In this document: piece after piece, positions 40,661 through 51,573 of the stretch
Numbering within the stretch: the first letter of the stretch is position 1
How the letters are laid out: each line of letters starts with the position of its first letter
NCBI RefSeq assembly: GCF_029028005.1
Contig: NZ_JAOTPO010000024.1
Coordinates: forward strand, 1 to 61,389
Length of the DNA: 61,389 nucleotides
Direction of reading: 5' to 3'
Source of the DNA: Alkalihalobacterium chitinilyticum
GTDB taxonomy: Bacteria > Bacillota > Bacilli > Bacillales > Bacillaceae_F
Translations under genes and position numbers: made by a program
Notes under the pieces: generated by a model
What the model was told of the DNA's origin: nothing
Databases searched by the model: none
What the model saw: the letters and a program-made list of their open reading frames with translations, nothing else

Positions 40661-40752
40661 CCTAATCCACCTTCTACCTTGACCGAATTCCAAACACTTA
40701 CGTTATTTTACCATTTTCGATAACTAAATGCCAAATCCAACATTATTTTTAT

Positions 40753-40780
40753 AAAACAAGCCGAAGCGAACGCTTCGGCT
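40753..40780 (-). terminator. Intrinsic terminator after sspF
   Basis: A 9-bp perfect stem (AGCCGAAGC / GCTTCGGCT) with a 4-nt loop is followed by TGTTTT on the minus strand. It lies 9 bp past the sspF stop and separates sspF from ispE. Confidence 0.88.
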
Positions 40781-40789
40781 GTCTCCCAT

Positions 40790-40972
40790 CTAATTCTGTT
40801 GCTTAGCTACCAATTGTTTTTCAGCAATTTCAATAGCTCTTTTTACCATATTACCTGCATCGCGAGCACGAATACCGCCCCATCCTTCTTGTTGGACGAC
40901 ATCATAGAAGCCAAGCTCCTTCGCAAGCTCTTCTTTAAAGCGATCCGACATAACCCCTCGTCTTCTGCCCAT
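40790..40972 (-). CDS. sspF: Small acid-soluble spore protein SspF
   Basis: DNA-binding SASP-like protein of 60 aa packed into the forespore. The C-terminal part shows the pattern [22 protein letters not shown] (residues 31-52; this is quoted only in part: [13 protein letters not shown]), typical of the SspF branch of the alpha/beta-type family. The ATG is preceded by AAAGGAG. It has a sigma-G-like promoter (41019-41049) and its own terminator. It lies between veg and ispE as in B. subtilis. Confidence 0.93.
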   Translation of the reverse strand: MGRRRGVMSDRFKEELAKELGFYDVVQQEGWGGIRARDAGNMVKRAIEIAEKQLVAKQQN

Positions 40973-41018
40973 GGTAAAACAACTCCTTTGTTGTCTGTAA
41001 TAGATGGTGAGACGTTTA

Positions 41019-41049
41019 TATTATGAGTCTTTCCAGGCACAAATATGAA
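41019..41049 (-). promoter_or_regulatory. Sigma-G-like promoter of sspF
   Basis: TTCATA (41044-41049) and CATAATA (41019-41025) are 18 bp apart on the minus strand, close to the sigma-G consensus TGMATA-N17/18-CATACTA. The start is about 40 bp before the ATG. Confidence 0.6.
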
Positions 41050-41143
41050 ATTCTCTTTTATGTATCATCTTTTACCAGAAAATAAATATAGCCTCCCGAT
41101 TTAACCCGGAAAGCTAATTTATAATAATATGACATTCCTACGA

Positions 41144-41410
41144 TTATACTTGCACAGAATGACCTGTTTCTTCTTCCTCAAAAACCGTAAGTTCTACTGT
41201 CTCTGTCAAGATATCTGCATAACTATACGATACTCGTTCAAAAGCATTTTGCTGCTCATCGAGTTTAATAATAAATACAGATGGATATGTTTCCTCTAAA
41301 AAGCCTGTCCGTTCAATGGTTTTTCTTCTTCCACCATTTGCCTTAATCGCAATCCGTTTTCCAACATTTTCATCCAGTTCACGTTTAATATCCAGCAACG
41401 TTTTCGCCAT
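41144..41410 (-). CDS. veg: Veg protein, biofilm-stimulating small protein
   Basis: An 88-aa protein, highly conserved in Bacilli. B. subtilis Veg stimulates biofilm formation through the SinR/SlrR circuit and is made from one of the strongest known promoters. Family features are [16 protein letters not shown] near the N terminus and [16 protein letters not shown] near residue 23. The ATG follows GAGGTGG. A strong promoter lies at 41438-41465. No enzyme activity is known. Confidence 0.94.
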   Translation of the reverse strand: MAKTLLDIKRELDENVGKRIAIKANGGRRKTIERTGFLEETYPSVFIIKLDEQQNAFERVSYSYADILTETVELTVFEEEETGHSVQV

Positions 41411-41437
41411 TTAAACACCCCACCTCACTATACAATA

Positions 41438-41465
41438 GTATACATGATCCAACATTTTTTGTCAA
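41438..41465 (-). promoter_or_regulatory. Strong sigma-A promoter of veg
   Basis: A consensus TTGACA (41460-41465) and TATACT (41438-41443) with a 16-bp spacer on the minus strand, followed by the veg ribosome binding site 20-30 bp further on. Confidence 0.8.
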
Positions 41466-41611
41466 ATAAATTTAAAATTATATCAATTAGACAAGAATTT
41501 TGTCAATAATATTTATTTGACTGCTTGTACTTTTTTTTCTAACATCTTTAATAAATCGTATTATTCCTCATTTTTCTAAATATATGTATGAATTTTCAAT
41601 ACGTATAAACG

Positions 41612-41682
41612 AAAAGTGCCTCGCCCTCATCACAGCCTATAGTTACAAGGTTGTTGATCGCAACTATAAAGCTAATAAGGCA
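41612..41682 (-). terminator. Long hairpin terminator after yabG
   Basis: The minus strand has GTGCCTTATTAGC, then TATAGTT ... AACTATA as an inner stem, and closes with AGGCAC followed by TTTTC. The 67-bp stem with an inner 7-bp helix lies 20 bp after the yabG stop. It is another example of a long, composite terminator. Confidence 0.72.
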
Positions 41683-41702
41683 CGTAGACACCATTCGACA
41701 CT

Positions 41703-42572
41703 TTACTGTTCGTCCTCATAATCAGAGATCGGCATACCTCTTCTCATAAAACCTTTTGTTTCTATTCCTCCAAGTCCACGCTCGCCAGTAATTGTATTTT
41801 TTAATACATCCCATACATTTACTCGGTCCATAAATGGCGTCAAGCTGATTTTTGCAACAATATAAACGGGATCTAACGCATGGATATTTATACGCTCAGG
41901 AGAACTTGCATAATTTGATCCTGCTTTTATTAATGTTTCAAAGTGAGATTGACAAGCTCCAGCGAATATTACGAGATCGTCGAGGCTTGGAACTCTTTTA
42001 CGGGCTATCCTTACCGTTTCTGCAAAATACTTGGAATGACGGTATCCTTTTATATCTTTTTGGTTTCCTCGTGTTTTTAAATAGGCATCATGACCTGTTA
42101 TAACTAAAATATCAGGTCGTACCATTTCTAAAAGTGAATCGATTTGTTGAGGCATTTCTTTTTCAACAACATGCACACCGTAAACAGGCACACCTAGTTT
42201 TTCATAAAGTTCCATACACTTTCTTAAATACATCGAGTCTCCATCAATATGGAGGACTCGACCTCGAATTTCAAAATAGGAAGGTTCGGTACTATAACCT
42301 GAAGTCGCTTCATAATCGCCTCGCTTTTTTATAACGCGACTGTCTTGGCGAAACAGATAATAGCAGTTATCCTCTTTTTCTTTTTCTTTTTTCCTTCTTT
42401 CTCTATGCTCATCCTCAGTAATCGCAACTAAATCGTCTACAGGTGCGTCTGCAACAAGACGTACATCTTCTCCATATAATTCTGCAACATTACCGTTTAT
42501 AGAAGAAATCCGAAATAAAATATCACATTGATATGATTTCCGGCCTACAATCTGCCCTACCTTCAACTTCAT
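41703..42572 (-). CDS. yabG: Sporulation-specific protease YabG
   Basis: Mother-cell protease that trims spore coat proteins (SpoIVA, SafA, CotT and others) and helps coat cross-linking. The 289 aa correspond to B. subtilis YabG (peptidase family U57). Recognisable segments include VGQIVGRKSYQCDILFRI near residue 5, VLHIDGDSMYL near 113, RPDILVITGHDAYL near 160 and FAGACQSHFE near 212. A Cys and His in the last two could be catalytic, which fits a cysteine protease, but this is inference. The start lies directly after a terminator-like hairpin (42573-42612). Confidence 0.94.
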   Translation of the reverse strand: MKLKVGQIVGRKSYQCDILFRISSINGNVAELYGEDVRLVADAPVDDLVAITEDEHRERRKKEKEKEDNCYYLFRQDSRVIKKRGDYEATSGYSTEPSYFEIRGRVLHIDGDSMYLRKCMELYEKLGVPVYGVHVVEKEMPQQIDSLLEMVRPDILVITGHDAYLKTRGNQKDIKGYRHSKYFAETVRIARKRVPSLDDLVIFAGACQSHFETLIKAGSNYASSPERINIHALDPVYIVAKISLTPFMDRVNVWDVLKNTITGERGLGGIETKGFMRRGMPISDYEDEQ

Positions 42573-42612
42573 AAAAAACTCCTCCTCACCAATTAGCCTA
42601 TGTGAGAAGGAG
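42573..42612 (-). terminator. Hairpin that ends ksgA and buries the yabG ribosome binding site
   Basis: On the minus strand CTCCTTCTCAC (42602-42612), a 12-nt loop, and GTGAGGAGGAG (42579-42589) form an 11-bp stem (one G-U). TTTTTT follows directly, and then the yabG ATG at 42572. It has the form of an intrinsic terminator for ksgA. Its 3' arm is also the yabG Shine-Dalgarno sequence (GGAGGAG, six nt before ATG). Confidence 0.75.
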
Positions 42613-42622
42613 TGAAAGGGTG
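42594..42622 (-). promoter_or_regulatory. Sigma-K-like promoter of yabG
   Basis: CACC (42619-42622), a 16-bp spacer, and CATAGGCTA (42594-42602) on the minus strand match the sigma-K consensus MACM-N16-CATANNNTA at every defined position. The -10 lies in the loop of the hairpin at 42573-42612, so the expected start (about 42586-42588) falls inside its 3' arm. yabG is a sigma-K gene in B. subtilis. Confidence 0.65.
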
Positions 42623-42652
42623 CTTTAGTTTTTAGTTACCAGTCTAATTTAT

Positions 42653-44081
<1,429 letters not shown>

Positions 44082-44113
44082 AAAAAATCCTCCGAAAAAA
44101 TGAAACTTTTTAT

Positions 44114-44142
44114 AGTATAGAACGTCTAATAAGTAAAGACAA
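44114..44142 (-). promoter_or_regulatory. Sigma-A promoter of rnmV-ksgA
   Basis: TTGTCT (44137-44142) and TATACT (44114-44119) with a 17-bp spacer on the minus strand, about 27 bp upstream of the likely start and 33 bp from the rnmV ATG. Confidence 0.7.
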
Positions 44143-44816
44143 ATATTAAAGTATATTATATAGCTATTCCTAGCTCATACTGTTGAATGCACAGCACTAT
44201 TTTTGAGTGGAGTTACCTACAAGAGGCGTACCTGTATTTTAGTGATAGCAGGGGAGCGACATCTGCTGAGTACCTCTAATGTAATGTTAGTTGCAGCGAC
44301 TGTTCGGTGGCGTTGACTAACACGTCACCTGCCACTTTTCTTGTTTATTTTAGAGCGACTGGCTTCTCTTTGCTTCTTCAATCCTAATTTGCATTGTTGA
44401 GCTTGAACTTGCGGACTCTGAGGCCCTTATTTTTGCTAAAAATGCTTTTTTTGAGTTTAAGCGGACTCTAAGGCCCTTATTTACTCATAATCATGCTGTT
44501 CTTACGTGATTTTAGTCAAATAAGGGCTTCTCAGTCCTCTAATTACTGAAATATGGTGGTTTTCGATAAAATAGCGTCCTCTCAGTCCGCTAAATAATTC
44601 CAACATTTAAAACATTGCTTGTGATGCGAGTTCACAAAGAGAGGCTGCTGGGTCTATCTACGGTGCTGTCAGGGGCATTCCTTGACTAGCTATAAGTACA
44701 ATACTTCGGCTCAAGACGCTCCAGTCCTTACGCCGTTTAACGACCGCTTCCGCTTTTCTTGTTAGTATTTATCTTTATCCACTTATCTATTTATGGATGG
44801 TATAGATGGCAAACAG
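44143..44816. other. Long noncoding gap between yabE and rnmV
   Basis: About 670 bp with no convincing reading frame. It contains the repeat cluster at 44411-44592. A second imperfect palindrome joins AGAGGCGTAC (44222-44231) to GTACCTCT (44270-44277). Two similar phrases end in CTTTTCTTGTT (near 44334 and 44752). The rest has no structure I can name. It is the longest gene-free stretch between protein genes in the window and may hold a decayed gene or an RNA. Confidence 0.45.
44411..44592. repeat. Nested direct and inverted repeats (GCGGACTCTGAGGCCCTTATTT type)
   Basis: Four related units of about 24 bp. Two lie in plus orientation, at 44411-44434 (GCGGACTCTGAGGCCCTTAT) and 44461-44483 (GCGGACTCTAAGGCCCTTAT). 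Two lie in minus orientation, at 44518-44541 (TAGAGGACTGAGAAGCCCTT when read on the minus strand) and 44569-44592 (TAGCGGACTGAGAGGACGCT). The outer and inner pairs can fold as nested hairpins. No open reading frame crosses them. Confidence 0.8.
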
Positions 44817-44842
44817 AAAAAGCACAGAGATGTCTCTGTGCT
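44817..44842 (-). terminator. Intrinsic terminator after yabE
   Basis: AGCACAGAGA / TCTCTGTGCT with a 2-nt loop, followed by TTTTTC on the minus strand, 8 bp past the yabE stop. Confidence 0.88.
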
Positions 44843-44849
44843 CATCGAG

Positions 44850-46091
44850 TTAATCTAAAATGGTAATCGTGACTGTCCTTCTGCCCCAGTTGAATGCATC
44901 CGCTTTCGTCGGAACATGAACATCAATTTTATTCCCGCGAATCGCGCCACCTGTGTCTCCAGCTATAGCTGTACCATAACCTTCGACATGGACTCTTGAT
45001 CCGAGAGGAATGACATTAGGATCGACCGCAATTACTTTCATATTACGATTATTTTTTAAATTGATACCAGTTGCTGTAATACCGCTGCAGCCACTGCAAT
45101 TAGCTGTATAAGCAGTTGCAGATACCCTTAGTGTTTTACCACTTGGGCTCGATTGACTTGGGCTTGACTGACTAGTTGAAGTCTGTGTTGGAGAACTTCC
45201 ACGAGAAACTGTCGGAGTCGGTTGTCGTGTTCCTACTGCGACTACTCGATCCTTACTTTCTCTTGTCGTCTCTGTCTTAATCAACTCTCTAGAGACTTCC
45301 TTTCCATCTTCTAAGACAACTTCATAATGCTTTTCAACAAGACCACTTTGCCCCGAATCTACGACTTTCTCTTTTCCTTTTTGTAACGAACTGTCATTTT
45401 TCGTTACTGTGGCAAATGCTACAGTCTCTTCCACTACATCGGTGACTTTTTCTACTCTAACTACCTTAATTTCTTCTTCAGTATTAAGTATGTCTTCCAA
45501 AGCTGGTTCAACCCGATCCAGCTCACCTAGGGTGATCGATTCTTTTTCTAAAAAGTCAGCGACAGTAGTCGAAGTTGTCCATACTTCATGTTCTTCCCCG
45601 TCACTTGTGACTCTTACCATAAAAGCAGATTCATACGTAACATTCATTTCAGGTTGAATTTCTGTATTTAAGCTAGGACTGATTTTATCATGTTCTTTAA
45701 CTGTAATATCTAATTGAGCAATTAAATCTTCTACACTATCAGCAGTTGTCCAGACCTGCTTTTCATCACCGTTGATAGCTACATTGATTTCTTTAGCTAT
45801 TTTCCAACTTATGGACATATTTCCTGTAATCTTTTCACTAATGGCTGGTTCTAACTCATCGTATTCGCCTACGACATATCCGAGTTCTTCCATTACCTCA
45901 GCAACAGTATTGGCATGAGTGCGAATTGTCACTTCTTCTTCATCTGCAGTTACCGTTACATTCGCTTTCGTTGTTTCATAGATTGCAAAGCTCATTGTCC
46001 CGATAACTAGGACAAAACATAGTATGGAGATCGTCAGCTTTTTCCCAAAATTTAGGTTAGAAAAAAGCGAGCTTATCCTACTGGGTTCCAT
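44850..46091 (-). CDS. yabE: Cell wall-binding protein YabE (DUF348, G5 and 3D domains)
   Basis: Secreted or membrane-anchored wall protein of 413 aa. A membrane/signal segment lies at about 18-40. Three DUF348 repeats follow (about 36-76, 90-131, 145-189), each with a [V/I]-W-T-T-x-[S/T]-V-x-D-like core. A G5 domain (about 203-285) and a Ser/Thr/Gln/Pro-rich linker (295-320) come next. The C-terminal 3D domain carries catalytic Asps in VIPLGSRVHVEGYG and GDTGGAIRGNKIDVH. It is likely a lytic transglycosylase-like peptidoglycan enzyme of the Rpf/MltA fold. The promoter at 46121-46149 is near perfect. Confidence 0.9.
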   Translation of the reverse strand: MEPSRISSLFSNLNFGKKLTISILCFVLVIGTMSFAIYETTKANVTVTADEEEVTIRTHANTVAEVMEELGYVVGEYDELEPAISEKITGNMSISWKIAKEINVAINGDEKQVWTTADSVEDLIAQLDITVKEHDKISPSLNTEIQPEMNVTYESAFMVRVTSDGEEHEVWTTSTTVADFLEKESITLGELDRVEPALEDILNTEEEIKVVRVEKVTDVVEETVAFATVTKNDSSLQKGKEKVVDSGQSGLVEKHYEVVLEDGKEVSRELIKTETTRESKDRVVAVGTRQPTPTVSRGSSPTQTSTSQSSPSQSSPSGKTLRVSATAYTANCSGCSGITATGINLKNNRNMKVIAVDPNVIPLGSRVHVEGYGTAIAGDTGGAIRGNKIDVHVPTKADAFNWGRRTVTITILD

Positions 46092-46120
46092 GTTTAATCT
46101 TCCCCCTTCTTAAGGTACGA

Positions 46121-46149
46121 ATTATAAACACTTCACCTCCTTTTGTCAA
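46121..46149 (-). promoter_or_regulatory. Consensus sigma-A promoter of yabE
   Basis: TTGACA (46144-46149) and TATAAT (46121-46126) with exactly 17 bp between them on the minus strand, identical to the consensus hexamers. A start near 46114 gives a leader of about 23 nt with AAGGGGGAAG before the ATG. Confidence 0.85.
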
Positions 46150-46322
46150 CTAGTATAATGTCAATTTGTTTCCCTCATAACAACTATTATCCATAAAAAT
46201 CCGCCTGAAGGAAACAAATATTTATCGACAAGTTCAATGTATGCAAGCCCGCTTCATTGTAGAACTCATACGAACAAAAGAAAATTTAGACAAGCCCTCC
46301 CAACATTCGACAGAATATTCTA

Positions 46323-47090
46323 TCAAATTATGTTAAATAACTTTTTTGCATTGTCCATTGTTTGTTTTGTCAGTTCCTCATATGTCATTTCTTTTAACTC
46401 GGCAATTTGTTTGGCAACGAGTTCAACATAGGCCGGTTCATTTCGCTTTCCACGATACGGATGAGGCGCTAAAAATGGACAATCTGTTTCAATTAACAAA
46501 CGATCTAGCGGGACTTCAACAGCAACTTCTTTAGGCTTTTTCGCATTTTTAAAAGTTACAGGTCCCCCGAAGGAGATATGGAAATTCATGTCTAGGCATG
46601 CTTTTGCAATTTCAACACTCCCACTAAAGCAGTGCATAATCCCGCCGACTTGTGAAGCTTCTTCTTCTCTTAGAATATCAACAATATCTTGACTCGCTTC
46701 ACGATTATGAATAATGATTGGCAGGTTCACTTTTTTCGCTAAGCGAATTTGTTTCCGGAATACTTCTTTCTGAACGTCCTTAGGTGATTTATCCCAATGG
46801 TAATCAAGACCCATCTCACCTAAGGCAACTACTTTCGGATGTGCGGCCAACTCTTCTAACCAAGCTAAGTGCTGATCTGTCATATCTATTGCATCGACTG
46901 GGTGCCATCCTACAGCTGCATAGATGTTCTCATACTTCTCAGCGATTTCTAAAGCTCCTTTTATCGTCTTCTCATCAAAGCCGACAACTACCATGTGAGT
47001 AACTCCAGCTTCTTGCGCACGTTCGATTACTTCCGCGCGGTCTTCTTCAAACTGATCCGCATTAAGGTGAACATGTGTATCAAATAACAT
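46323..47090 (-). CDS. dayD: TatD-family metal-dependent DNase
   Basis: A TIM-barrel metallohydrolase of 255 aa, in B. subtilis YabD, a D-aminoacyl-tRNA deacylase or DNase candidate of the TatD family. Motifs are LFDTHVHLN at residues 2-10, GEMGLDYHW near 92-100 with the metal-bridging Glu, IIHNREA near 127, and IETDCPFLAPHPYRG near 202-216. It follows metS by about 140 bp and precedes yabE. The reaction cannot be told from sequence alone. Confidence 0.93.
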   Translation of the reverse strand: MLFDTHVHLNADQFEEDRAEVIERAQEAGVTHMVVVGFDEKTIKGALEIAEKYENIYAAVGWHPVDAIDMTDQHLAWLEELAAHPKVVALGEMGLDYHWDKSPKDVQKEVFRKQIRLAKKVNLPIIIHNREASQDIVDILREEEASQVGGIMHCFSGSVEIAKACLDMNFHISFGGPVTFKNAKKPKEVAVEVPLDRLLIETDCPFLAPHPYRGKRNEPAYVELVAKQIAELKEMTYEELTKQTMDNAKKLFNII

Positions 47091-47170
47091 TCTTTTTCAT
47101 CCTCTCGTTGTTTAAATACTGCGAAACTAACTATTATTGAAATAAAACATTGTTGGAAACATCACTTTTT

Positions 47171-47217
47171 AAAAAAGGGTAAGAGTAAGCCGTCATTTAA
47201 AAGCTTACCCTAACCCT
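47171..47217 (-). terminator. Intrinsic terminator after metS
   Basis: A 15-nt stem (AGGGTTAGGGTAAGC / GCTTACTCTTACCCT, one mismatch, one G-U) with a 17-nt loop region is followed by TTTTTT on the minus strand. Confidence 0.87.
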
Positions 47218-47232
47218 AAGTATTGTTTTCTA

Positions 47233-49221
<1,989 letters not shown>

Positions 49222-49380
49222 TCAAAACGTCCTCCACTTAGTTAGTTTTCTTTACTGCCCTTTCAATTTCTTCAATAAAACTTTACAATAAGAAGCTTGT
49301 GTTCCACCTTCACTCAAACTAAAATAGGCTTTAGGTAATCGCTACCTTTATGTACTGTTTAAGAAAGGAGCTGAACATAT

Positions 49381-49690
49381 AAAAAAGCCCTCATCCAGCA
49401 AGGGACGAGAGCGAACTCACGTGGTACCACCCTATTTCCCCATTCTTTCACAAGAACAGGCTCAATAAGTCGTTTGACTTCTCTAGTAACGCTAGAGTAC
49501 GTTGCTCCCTTATTAGTGTGTCTAACTCGAAAGCAATTCCTCACTGGACCATCTTCTAATAGTGACTATACTGGTTCCCAGCTACCCCAGCTCTCTGTCT
49601 TAGCGTCCTCGCTAAATAGTCGACCTATTATACTCATCCGTTCATCGGAAGTGTTATTCATTTCTTTCATTTAAGTTCTTCCACATCTCA
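49381..49690 (-). promoter_or_regulatory. T-box riboswitch leader of metS (specifier AUG)
   Basis: The minus-strand leader has the T-box sequence AGGGTGGTACCACG at 49420-49433, followed by the terminator GCTCTCGTC / GATGAGGGC and TTTTTT (49381-49411). Upstream is a Stem I with the distal loop region and GAACCAG. In the specifier bulge the codon ATG (49550-49552) is followed by G, so the leader should read uncharged tRNA-Met. This fits the downstream gene. Uncharged tRNA pairing in the T-box bulge prevents termination. Confidence 0.93.
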
Positions 49691-49696
49691 CCAAAA

Positions 49697-49726
49697 AATA
49701 TACCGAATAAATACAGCTAATGTCAA
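49697..49726 (-). promoter_or_regulatory. Sigma-A promoter of the metS T-box transcript
   Basis: TTGACA (49721-49726) and TATATT (49697-49702) with an 18-bp spacer on the minus strand. The -35 overlaps the herA stop codon, so metS is expressed from its own promoter directly after herA. Confidence 0.75.
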
Positions 49727-51555
49727 GGTCGATCATAGATTGTGGCAAATGGATTTTTGACCTTTTTCAGTTTCCCTTTTTCCGCTAATTGTTCTAACTC
49801 TCTTTTGAGTTGAGCCACATCCCAGCTTTTCCCAAGAGTTTGATTGATTTCATCGGTGTGACGAATTAATGCCGTTTCTGATAATGGGAGAAGAGACTGT
49901 ATCACCTCTAGCACACCTTCATCTTCCTGATGACTCATTTCCTTTAATTCATCAAAAGGATTTAGGACATGCGGGCTCGTCGTATCTGCAAGGCGAATCC
50001 GAATTGCCAGCGTTCTCCCAAAAATAGCAGACGAAACAAAAACATCTCCAGAACGCAAATACGGCAGTCTTTTTCCTTCTTCGTGTGTTAAATCGGTTTC
50101 TTCCTTTATCGTTTGAATATCTGTACCACGAACCGTCCGAAATACAAATTTTGAGTTTAATTGAGCTGTAATCGTTTCATCTAATAGAGTCGGTCGTTGT
50201 GTCGCAAAAATAAGAAACACCCCATATTTTCGTCCCTCTTGCGCTATTTCTTTTAATACACTTTTGGCAGGAGCATCATATCCTTTTGGAGCAAAATTAT
50301 GAGCCTCATCAGTTACGATCACAAATGGCGGGAAAAAGGTTCCTTGTTCATTTTGTAGTTTAGCGTCTCTATACGTTCTTCTTTTCGTATAAAGTACTCC
50401 AATGACAAAGCTGGAGAATACTTGCAATAGCCAAACCGAACCTTGGATGACTACTAATTTACCACTATTCAAGCCTTCTTCAATGGCACGGATGTTATGT
50501 TGAAACAAACCAGATTGATATAACCGGTTTAAACGCCATTGAATTCCTTTCACCGAAGACAAAGGCAAGCTGCCAAACTGATTTAAAAGTTTTTGATACG
50601 TATCATATTGTTCCAGCTGCTCACGAGACAAACCATTGCCATCATAAATAAATGCTTCTACTTTCTGTTTACCTAACTCCAAAGCATCCACTAGATTAGC
50701 TATGCGGTCACTAAACGATTGGTAACTGTCTTTTCGCTTATGTACACTTTGGATCACGTTTACCATCGATTCTGTTAAAGAACCAGCAGCACCGAGAAGA
50801 CGTTCAATATCTCTCGTTGTTAAAGAACTAAAATCAACCCCTACATCTCTTCCAATTTGCACTGATACGTATTTAGTACGATAATCTATTCCATTCATCC
50901 CGTCTGAAAAATGACTGAAGTTCATTTCAAAGTGAGGGTCGAATACGATTGCAGGAATCGATTGTTTCATGATTTCTTCTAACATCACTCGTAAACCAAA
51001 AGATTTTCCAGAACCAGATCCACCAAACACACCAATATGCGGGTATTGTTGCATTGCTTTTATATCAAAAATAAAAGGTACTCCATTTTGGTCACGTTCC
51101 ACTTCTTGTTCTTGAATTTTCATAAGCTGCTTAAGGTTAGAGGGTAACGTTTCCACTAAATGATCTGTACTTCTTATTTCACCTAACACTAAGCCCTCCT
51201 GAGGTTGTACTTTTACTAAAAAATGTTGAACTTCGGCAAATTCGGGAGTTCTTACAGTAGCACCCGTTTGAATCGGTTGGATCGCTTCTTCAAATAACCT
51301 CACTTTAGAGAGATTGATCTCGTCCGCACCGATATCATACCCTAGTTGTTCTAGTGTCTTTAACACCTGAGCATCCACAATTCCTTTGTCATACCCCATC
51401 GGAATAAAGCGATTATAGGAAAAGGTTTCTACGACTTCACCCATTGGATTTCCAAGGCTATCATCTTCAATGAGCAAAATTTCATTAATTCTAAATTTAT
51501 GTTCTTTTGAGACAACATATATTTCATGTTGTGTCGTTATACCAACTACTTGCAT
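49723..51555 (-). CDS. herA: HerA-type DNA translocase/helicase (DUF87 ATPase)
   Basis: Hexameric FtsK/HerA-family ATPase that in archaea and some bacteria acts with NurA to resect DNA ends. The 610 aa begin with a HAS-barrel-like domain (1-130, ending near LVLGEI). The RecA-like core has Walker A GGSGSGKS at 178-185, Walker B VIVTDEAH at 412-419 and the sensor ATQRP at 451-455. Arg-rich SKFVFRTVRGTD (469-480) is a candidate arginine finger. It follows nurA by 18 bp in one operon. It is not at this place in B. subtilis. The role in this bacterium is inferred. Confidence 0.88.
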   Translation of the reverse strand: MQVVGITTQHEIYVVSKEHKFRINEILLIEDDSLGNPMGEVVETFSYNRFIPMGYDKGIVDAQVLKTLEQLGYDIGADEINLSKVRLFEEAIQPIQTGATVRTPEFAEVQHFLVKVQPQEGLVLGEIRSTDHLVETLPSNLKQLMKIQEQEVERDQNGVPFIFDIKAMQQYPHIGVFGGSGSGKSFGLRVMLEEIMKQSIPAIVFDPHFEMNFSHFSDGMNGIDYRTKYVSVQIGRDVGVDFSSLTTRDIERLLGAAGSLTESMVNVIQSVHKRKDSYQSFSDRIANLVDALELGKQKVEAFIYDGNGLSREQLEQYDTYQKLLNQFGSLPLSSVKGIQWRLNRLYQSGLFQHNIRAIEEGLNSGKLVVIQGSVWLLQVFSSFVIGVLYTKRRTYRDAKLQNEQGTFFPPFVIVTDEAHNFAPKGYDAPAKSVLKEIAQEGRKYGVFLIFATQRPTLLDETITAQLNSKFVFRTVRGTDIQTIKEETDLTHEEGKRLPYLRSGDVFVSSAIFGRTLAIRIRLADTTSPHVLNPFDELKEMSHQEDEGVLEVIQSLLPLSETALIRHTDEINQTLGKSWDVAQLKRELEQLAEKGKLKKVKNPFATIYDRP

Positions 51556-51573
51556 ACTACCCTCTCCCTTTTA

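Noticed and set aside
44143-44410. A small RNA or decayed gene upstream of rnmV
   Set aside because: Only one weak palindrome (AGAGGCGTAC/GTACCTCT) and no promoter plus terminator pair for an independent transcript were seen.
46306-46312. A single exact Spo0A box in the yabE-dayD gap (others at 2346, 38197, 41694 and 56207)
   Set aside because: About seven to eight such 7-mers are expected by chance in both strands of a 61-kb window. Only the nurA cluster and the abrB leader stand out.
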